DNA of 64,000 nt, taken from NCBI GenBank assembly GCA_017405115.1, contig JAFRBA010000228.1, positions 1 through 64,000 of the forward strand. Reading direction: 5' to 3'. This document shows positions 59,201-64,000 of this stretch, piece after piece; within the stretch, counting starts at the first letter, position 1; the number at the start of each line of letters is the position of its first letter. This DNA is from Kiritimatiellia bacterium. Lineage in GTDB: Bacteria > Verrucomicrobiota > Kiritimatiellia > RFP12 > UBA1067. Position numbers and translations under genes: made by a program. A model generated the notes under the pieces. That model did no database searches. It was not told where the DNA came from and saw only the letters and a list, made by a program, of their open reading frames with translations.

Positions 59201-60011
59201 GGACCGCAACTCGAGCTGGGAGACCACCTTCCATCCAGCCCTGCACGACGAAGGCGACGGCGTCACCCTCAAGCTCTACGCAGACCCCGCCATCTCTGCG
59301 GAAGTCCACGCCGCCGGCGTGACGAGGCTGTTCCTGCTGGCGCTCCGCAAGGCGGCGTCGGTGCCGTTCCGCCGCAGCCGCATTCCGCTCGACGCCGCGC
59401 TCTACCTGAAGGAGATGGACTACGCGGACGAAGCCGTCGCCGGCGACGTGCTCCACGGGGCGGTCCGCGAGACTATGGTGCTGGGGCGTCCGCCCGTGCG
59501 CACCGCAGAGGAGTTCGAGAGCCGCCTGCGCGAGGGCCGGGCGCCGCTCTTGAAGGCGCAGGCGGAGATCACGGCGGTGCTCGTCGATTCCGCCGCGGAA
59601 GCAATGCGTATTTCGCGGCAGATGGAGGACGGACGGATTCCGGAAGCGACCGCTGACTCCGTCTCGACGCAGCTTGCCTGGCTCCTGTACCGCGGATTCC
59701 CGCGCGCCGTGCCACTCGCGGCGATGCGCCACTACAGGCGCTACCTGCGCGGCGCGGCGATCCGCCTCGAGCGTGCACGTCTGAACCCGGCGGCTGACAT
59801 GGCGAAGGAGGCGAAGCTTTCGCCATACTGGGAGAGCTACCGCGCGGCGCTTTCGAAGCGGGATCAGTGCGACCACGCGGCGCTAGACGAGTTTCGGTGG
59901 ATGATCGAAGAGTATCGCGTCTCGCTGTTCGCGCAGGAGCTCCGCACGCCGCAGCCTGTCAGCCCGAAGCGCCTCGACGCCAAGTGGGCCGCCGTCGGCC
60001 TTCAGGGCTGA
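56271..60011 (+). CDS. hrpA: ATP-dependent RNA helicase HrpA (DEAH box)
   Basis: 1246 residues, close to the E. coli enzyme. Walker A GDTGSGKT at 35-42, DEAH at 133-136, SAT at 165-167, and motif VI QRAGRCGR near 325. The helicase core is followed by the helicase-associated, OB-fold and DUF3418 parts characteristic of the long HrpA (SYHSPEWDAQTGFVRATEQV, DWWPDE, KISWMLNTLPSALRR). HrpA unwinds RNA and helps rescue stalled ribosomes. The gene is not part of the glycan loci and its last 10 bases overlap the convergent glycosyltransferase. Confidence 0.92.
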   Translation: METKDLNYPPELPVCEHRAEILSAMKASPVVIVCGDTGSGKTTQLPKMALELGRAAHGRRIVCTQPRRLAAVTVAERVAEELKAEVGGLVGFRHRFARRISSETRIEFMTDGVLLAETRFDALLRAYDTIIIDEAHERTLNVDFLLGILKRILEKRRDLKVVVSSATLDAARFSAFFGNAPVISVPGRLFPIEIKYRPPPEDEDRDLPRDVAAAVAELPPDGDILVFLPGERDIRETADLLADVRADDDVIPLLASLPASEQRRAVLPSPRRRIILATNIAETSVTIPGIRAVVDSGLARISRYVHRTQVQRLQVEPVSQASARQRAGRCGRVGPGVCLRLYSEEDFASRDAYTPPEVLRSSLAGVILALLDLRLGDIDKFPFIDPPKPAMVREGLRELLELGAIGRAGVGPDAREVVLTDVGRRLARIPVEPRLARMLLAASQNAVLPSVLPIVAAMACDDPRRRPMDEREKAEQSHARFRVAGSDFLGTLKLWQWWNDETKDLSQSKSRKLCKASYLSYPKMREWRDLVHQLETLSKRIGLDAASDNGGPDMIHRSLLSGLLGRIGRYDEDERNYRGAHGLRFAIHPSSALARKRAKDKPPPAGRQAPAAKRQAPDWIMAGELVDTSRMFARNAAVIDVRWLEPVAGPMCRHSYHSPEWDAQTGFVRATEQVTLYGLVIVQGRRCDYSRIDPAVSRAVFIRRGLIDGEFPNPPPQVRGNNRLLDALRRRAERSRRPDTLDADGIFAHFDKVIPQGICSANALRKWLRAAPAAETEPFVLKQTDWWPDESASDRDFPDSLRIAGAKLSLSYRHSPDDPENDGVTCSIRRSDVSVLRLWRSDWLVPGMLPEKISWMLNTLPSALRRTLAPISDSTAILLSLLKPGAQPLEDAVREAACRRWGVRIPNGAWDWSKLPPHLKMRFRVRDDTTGRTVALSRDLDEVLRAVGAPRGGASAAPRQSAVCRTWEFGTIPESQTDRNSSWETTFHPALHDEGDGVTLKLYADPAISAEVHAAGVTRLFLLALRKAASVPFRRSRIPLDAALYLKEMDYADEAVAGDVLHGAVRETMVLGRPPVRTAEEFESRLREGRAPLLKAQAEITAVLVDSAAEAMRISRQMEDGRIPEATADSVSTQLAWLLYRGFPRAVPLAAMRHYRRYLRGAAIRLERARLNPAADMAKEAKLSPYWESYRAALSKRDQCDHAALDEFRWMIEEYRVSLFAQELRTPQPVSPKRLDAKWAAVGLQG

Positions 60012-61861
60012 CCATCCGCCCCGGGGTGGTCGACGCCAATGTACTCGCAGGGCGCGCGGCGCGCGCAAAGCCCGTGGAGGAACCTTACGCCGTAAGTCAC
60101 GTGCGTCGCGAAGACGCCCAGCGCCGTCAGAAGCCATGTAACCGGGTTTACGGCAAACGTCGTAAGCAGGACGAGCGAGAAATACGCCAGCGACGGGACG
60201 GCGATAAAGCCGTGCCACGCGCAGAAGAGCCAGACCGGCATGCAGTCGGGCTCGGGAACCGCAGCGAGGACTGCGGCGGCGACTAGATACAGCACGAACA
60301 GCGACGGCACGAAATACGAGAGGTGCGCCGAGTTGGACGGAAATCGGCGCACGAAGTAGCCGCGGTGGAACGCATAGCGCCCTAGCTGGCGAAGGTGCGG
60401 CGCGAAGAGGGCTCTGCGGTGGTGGTGCACCACGATCCACGGGTCGTAGACTATGCGGTGGCCGCTGTCGACTATGTCCTTGCACAGAAGCGTGTCCTCG
60501 CCCGGCCAAAAGTCGGTCCGGTAGCCGCCGATCTGGCGAAGGAGGTCTGTTCTCGCGAACAGGTTGCAGCTCGGATAGTCGTCGACGTCGCGCCTGACGC
60601 CGCCTGCGCGGTAGCGGTAGCGGTAGTTGCCGGAGACGAGGAAGTTGTCGTACACACGCCCGCCGAGACGCGCCATGTAACCGTCTCCTGGCGGCGTGAC
60701 GCCCGGCCCTCCGACAGCCCCGATGTCTTGGTCGCCGAAGTACTTCACGGCATACTCCAGCCAGTGCGCGTCGGGGTAGGCGTCGTCGTCTATAAAGGCC
60801 ACTATCTCGCCCTTGGCCTCGCGGATCCCGATGTTGCGCTTCTCGGCGGGACGCACCTTTCCAGTCGCCAGCACCCTGACCCGCCCGTCCCAGGCGGCAT
60901 CGGCCGCGACAGGGTCGTCGGGTAGGACTATCGCCTCCCAGGCCCCATATGTCTGGTCCCCCATTGCCCGCAGGCATTCGTCCAGCATCCAGCTACGCCC
61001 CGGGCAGGCGATCACGACCGTCACGAACGGATCGCGGTCGAGCCGGCGAGGGACGAGGCAGCGCGCATAGTAGCGGAGCAGCCGGAGCCGGTAGAACACC
61101 GCAAGCGTGTCAATCGCCATCCTGTGGACGGTTTGCGGCTTGAGGGCCCCGAACTTCTGCCCGAACCGGATGACCACCGGGGCCTCGGCGATCTTCGCGC
61201 CGCGGCTTGCCGCGATTGCCAGGAGTTCGAGGTCGAATGCGTATGTCTTCACGAGCATTCGGTCGAGCGCATCCCCGAGCACCTCGCGCCGGAAGAGTTT
61301 CATTCCAGTCTGCGTGTCGGTTATCGGAAGCCCCACGAACAGCCTCACGAACGAGAAATAGCAGAAGCTCACCAGCCGCCTGTGCCAGGGGTACTGCACC
61401 ACGGAACGGGGATGGCGCTTCGAACCCACGACTATGTCGGCGCCATTCGAGACGAGCGCGTTGAAGAATGCCGGCGTCTGGCGCGGGTTTATGTCCAGGT
61501 CGCCGTCCAGCAGCATCACGTATTCGCCCTTGGAGGCGTCGAAGCCCGCCCGGAGCGCGGCGCCCTTCCCGCCGTTGCGGCGGCAAATGACGGGCCTTAT
61601 CACGACATGCTTGTAGGCGGACGCCCACTCGGGAGGAGTGGCCTCCACGAAACGGGCGAGAATCAGGTCCGTTCCGTCGTCACTTCCGTCGTCCACGGGC
61701 ACCAGCTCTGCTCTAACGCAGTGTCGCTCAAAGAGGTCGGCGACCTGCCGCAGGTTTGGCTCGGCCTTAGCGGCGAGGTGATAGAGCGGCATCACGACGG
61801 AGAGCCGTCCCTCGCCCAAGGTCTCGCGCACTATGCGCCACTTCTCGTCCGTCGCCGCCAC
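60002..61861 (-). CDS. Membrane glycosyltransferase with two GT2 domains
   Basis: 619 residues from GTG 61861, one base after the upstream stop and close behind GGAGAG; an ATG at 61945 would overlap that gene by 83 bases. The first GT2 domain (about 20-250) is dolichyl-phosphate-glucose-synthase-like: VVMPLYH, VPVDDGSDDGT, LDGDLDINPRQ, GSKRHPRSVVQYPW, TDTQTGMKLF. The second (about 280-510) is another GT-A domain: FVTVVIACPGR, FIDDDAYPDAHW, FWPGEDTLLC. Three to four membrane segments close the chain. Likely builds a lipid-linked or surface glycan. Confidence 0.78.
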   Translation of the reverse strand: MAATDEKWRIVRETLGEGRLSVVMPLYHLAAKAEPNLRQVADLFERHCVRAELVPVDDGSDDGTDLILARFVEATPPEWASAYKHVVIRPVICRRNGGKGAALRAGFDASKGEYVMLLDGDLDINPRQTPAFFNALVSNGADIVVGSKRHPRSVVQYPWHRRLVSFCYFSFVRLFVGLPITDTQTGMKLFRREVLGDALDRMLVKTYAFDLELLAIAASRGAKIAEAPVVIRFGQKFGALKPQTVHRMAIDTLAVFYRLRLLRYYARCLVPRRLDRDPFVTVVIACPGRSWMLDECLRAMGDQTYGAWEAIVLPDDPVAADAAWDGRVRVLATGKVRPAEKRNIGIREAKGEIVAFIDDDAYPDAHWLEYAVKYFGDQDIGAVGGPGVTPPGDGYMARLGGRVYDNFLVSGNYRYRYRAGGVRRDVDDYPSCNLFARTDLLRQIGGYRTDFWPGEDTLLCKDIVDSGHRIVYDPWIVVHHHRRALFAPHLRQLGRYAFHRGYFVRRFPSNSAHLSYFVPSLFVLYLVAAAVLAAVPEPDCMPVWLFCAWHGFIAVPSLAYFSLVLLTTFAVNPVTWLLTALGVFATHVTYGVRFLHGLCARRAPCEYIGVDHPGADGQP

Positions 61862-61862
61862 A

Positions 61863-64000
61863 CTACTCTCCGCGCCATCCGTGTGCGTCGGCGAAGTCCA
61901 TGTACACGCCCCAGTCGTAGGGGGTAAGGTCGTGCTTTCCGTCACGCAAATGATAGCTCACGTCCGCCCCGCAGATCGGCGCCCCCGTCGGGGGAAACTC
62001 CGCGTCGGCGATCCCGCGCCGTCCATACAGCTCCCACGCCGGCGAGGCGAGGCGCACGGTGTGGAACTCGCCTACCGGCCCCGCGCCGGGGTCGCCGGAA
62101 GCGGACGCCACGGCAAGCAGGCGGGGCGCGACAAGCGCCGCGAGCTCGTGCTGGTCGAAGTCCATGGGCTCGGCGACCAGCGACCACGAGCCACGCCAGG
62201 CGTCTATCTGCTCTATGCGCCGGTCGTGGTTCATGCAGTAGCGCTGGAACGCCCCGCAGAACCAGTACGTAACGCGCGAGTTGAGGAATATGGCGTAGTA
62301 CTCGCTTGTCGGAAGGTCTACGTGGGCTAGCTTTGCGCCGCCGCATCCCGAGCAGTTGACGCACGTCATCGCGAAGCGCTCGTCGGTCGCGCCCGCGAGA
62401 AGCGAAGTCTTGCCGCCTCGGCTGTGGCCGACGACGCCGACATGCGCGGCGTCCAGGCTCGGCTCGGTCTCTATCCAGTCCATCACGCGGCTCGCGCCCC
62501 ATGCCCATGCCGAAAGCGTGCCCCAGCTCCGGTCAGTGCGATCCGCCGGCCGCTCGTAGCACGGGAAGACACCTCCAAGGAACGCCGTCGCCGGGTTGTA
62601 CGTCTCGGGCGCGACGTCGCCGTTGAAGAACGCGATGGCCGCATAGCCTCGCCCGACGATCTCCTCGGCGGGCCAGAACCCGCTCTTCACGGCGCGCGTG
62701 GGATCAAGGTTCTTCTCGGGGCTTCTGTTGCAGATGAGCACGAACGCCGGAACGGGCCGCGCCGACTTCGGGATGAACGCGGTGGCGACGAACGAATTGG
62801 TGCCGTACGGCCCGCGGTACGAGATGCGCACTCGTCGCCTCACCGCCGTTCCGCCCATCATCTCCACGGCAGGCTCGTCGTCGGAGAAAGAAACGTCCGG
62901 CTTCTCGGCGGCGGCCGGCCTCACGCCGTACATCCGCTCGAGGAACCTGGCCAAGAGCTCGGGACGACGCACGCCCTCCCAGGCGGCGACGTCGCGGACC
63001 GGCGCGCCGCCGAACGTCGTCAGCAGCTCCGGAACGTCCTCGGGCTCGGGGACCTCCTCCGCTTCGAACGGCGCGGCGTTCACGCCGCCGGCCACAAGGC
63101 GGCGCCGATGAACGGCGAGCCTTTCGGCGAAATCGCGCCAGTCGCGTCTCTCCGGACCGGTCCAGAGCGCCTCGGCGATCGCGCAGGCGCGCGGCCACGT
63201 CTTCCAGTCGAGGTCGAAGCGCGTCGTGGTGTATTCGCTCCAGCAGTTCGCCTGGCCTCCGAGGATGTGCTTCCTGTCCTCCTCGGCGACGCCGACCGAC
63301 GGATCGAACCAGTAGCAGCGCTTCAGGGGCAGGCAGCCGCCTATGTAGGTGAACGGGTCGCCGTCGATTCCCTGCGCATAGTCCAGGTAGCAGAAGGTGT
63401 TCGGCGTGCAGACCACGTCATGCCCGCGCCTGGCCGCCTCGGACGCGCTCATGACTTCGCGGCCGTGGCGCGCCGTGCGCCAGCTCATGCCGATGGCGCT
63501 CTTCGGAACGTCGCCGAGGAGTATCTCGTCCCAGCCGATCGCCCTGCGCCCCCTGGCGTCCAGGAAGCGGACGATCCTTGCCGTCAGCATGGCCTGCAGC
63601 CCGCGCTCGTCCTTAATTCCCATCGCCCGCATCTTCGCCTGGCACTTCGCGCAGGCCTCCCAGCGCTTCTTCGGACACTCGTCGCCGCCGATGTGGATCA
63701 CCTTGGAGTCGGGGAAGAGTTCGCAGACCTCGTCGAGGATGTCCTCCATGAGGAGTGCGCCGTCCTCGTTTCCTGCGCAGAGGACGTCGTCCTCTATCGA
63801 CCAGTAGACCCGCGGAACGCGCGGCAGCGACGGACCGACGCAGGAGAGCTCCGGATGGGCCGCCAGGAGGGCTCGCACGTGTCCCGGCATCTCGATCTCG
63901 GGCACTACCCTGATGTGGCGATCCTTCGCATAGGCCAGTATCTCGCGCACGTCTTCCTGCGTGTAGAAGAACGGCCCGTACTGCCGGCCGTCAAGCTCGA
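61863..64000 (-). CDS. GH20 beta-hexosaminidase fused to a CE15-like esterase (partial)
   Basis: The frame runs from TAG 61863 off the right edge; 711 residues are visible and the N-terminus is missing. Residues near the edge (GRQYGPFFYTQEDVREILAY, VVPEIEMPGHVRALL, HIGGDECPKKRW) are the second half of the GH20 barrel with the catalytic Asp-Glu. WSEYTTTRFDLDW follows. The C-terminal ~400 residues are a glucuronoyl-esterase-like hydrolase: VGVVGHSRGGKTSLLAGATD with nucleophile Ser, a central SGCGGAKL, and DGKHDLTPYDW with the late His. One protein thus joins an N-acetylhexosamine-releasing and an ester-cleaving activity. Confidence 0.8.
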   Translation of the reverse strand, partial: ELDGRQYGPFFYTQEDVREILAYAKDRHIRVVPEIEMPGHVRALLAAHPELSCVGPSLPRVPRVYWSIEDDVLCAGNEDGALLMEDILDEVCELFPDSKVIHIGGDECPKKRWEACAKCQAKMRAMGIKDERGLQAMLTARIVRFLDARGRRAIGWDEILLGDVPKSAIGMSWRTARHGREVMSASEAARRGHDVVCTPNTFCYLDYAQGIDGDPFTYIGGCLPLKRCYWFDPSVGVAEEDRKHILGGQANCWSEYTTTRFDLDWKTWPRACAIAEALWTGPERRDWRDFAERLAVHRRRLVAGGVNAAPFEAEEVPEPEDVPELLTTFGGAPVRDVAAWEGVRRPELLARFLERMYGVRPAAAEKPDVSFSDDEPAVEMMGGTAVRRRVRISYRGPYGTNSFVATAFIPKSARPVPAFVLICNRSPEKNLDPTRAVKSGFWPAEEIVGRGYAAIAFFNGDVAPETYNPATAFLGGVFPCYERPADRTDRSWGTLSAWAWGASRVMDWIETEPSLDAAHVGVVGHSRGGKTSLLAGATDERFAMTCVNCSGCGGAKLAHVDLPTSEYYAIFLNSRVTYWFCGAFQRYCMNHDRRIEQIDAWRGSWSLVAEPMDFDQHELAALVAPRLLAVASASGDPGAGPVGEFHTVRLASPAWELYGRRGIADAEFPPTGAPICGADVSYHLRDGKHDLTPYDWGVYMDFADAHGWRGE

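Noticed and set aside
61862..61945. ATG 61945 as start of the glycosyltransferase
   Set aside because: It would overlap the upstream gene by 83 bases with a Thr/Pro-rich, non-family N-terminus; GTG 61861 lies one base after that gene's stop with a ribosome-binding site.

Overview
The window reads as a chromosomal piece of a GC-rich, Gram-negative-type bacterium of the PVC superphylum, most like Kiritimatiellota or Lentisphaerota. The reasons are the many secreted glycan-degrading enzymes with Sec or Tat signals, very large autotransporter-repeat and LamG surface proteins, XylR-type regulators (sugar-binding domain plus AraC helix-turn-helix) facing enzyme operons, and no SusC/SusD pair. The assignment is inference. 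No rRNA, tRNA or CRISPR array was seen.

Layout. 1-966: a RAYT-like transposase remnant with REP-like palindromes, then a DUF2281/PIN toxin-antitoxin pair. 1204-6966: housekeeping genes, namely pyrG (with an in-frame palindromic insertion), convergent with a leftward group of nadD (fused to a ferredoxin-thioredoxin-reductase-like domain), lptG, pgpA, a small membrane protein, rlmB and an ArgA-like GNAT. 6967-7762: a long non-coding stretch with short repeats. 7763-10525: a GH2-type enzyme. 10526-10999: broken gene pieces. 11000-30417: a leftward glycan locus read from a promoter at 30389-30417. It encodes a beta-strand-repeat protein, a giant triple-LamG-like protein, three tandem DUF6067-like paralogues, and a LamG/TIM-barrel/EEP fusion. 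30550-33346: an SGNH esterase, a GH20-like Tat protein, and a second PIN/AbrB toxin-antitoxin pair.

33343-41740: a second leftward locus (LamG/beta-strand giant, EEP phosphodiesterase, metallo-beta-lactamase-fold protein, large toroid protein). 41759-46328: a third locus (beta-strand-repeat protein plus GH3), facing a XylR-like regulator at 46630. An NCS1 permease follows. 49822-54965: a fourth locus (GH109, GH16, two-domain esterase, small beta protein), facing a second XylR-like regulator at 55061 through back-to-back promoters. 56271-64000: the HrpA helicase, a two-domain glycosyltransferase, and a GH20/CE15 fusion cut by the window edge.

How it fits together. Each leftward locus looks like a unit for one glycan: sometimes a surface protein first, then exported hydrolases and esterases, with a sugar-sensing regulator nearby. 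The clearest unusual signals are (a) a shared extreme C-terminal tail, hydrophobic strand plus terminal Arg (GMSIILR, RMRIIIR, GTMLKVR), on the giant surface proteins, with a fourth copy (GMTLIFR) stranded behind an in-frame TGA; (b) the NadD/FTR fusion; (c) palindromic or tandem elements built of 9-base words, some inserted in frame in genes; and (d) extended -10 promoters (TGnTATAAT) lying 6-9 bases before start codons, which suggests leaderless mRNAs.
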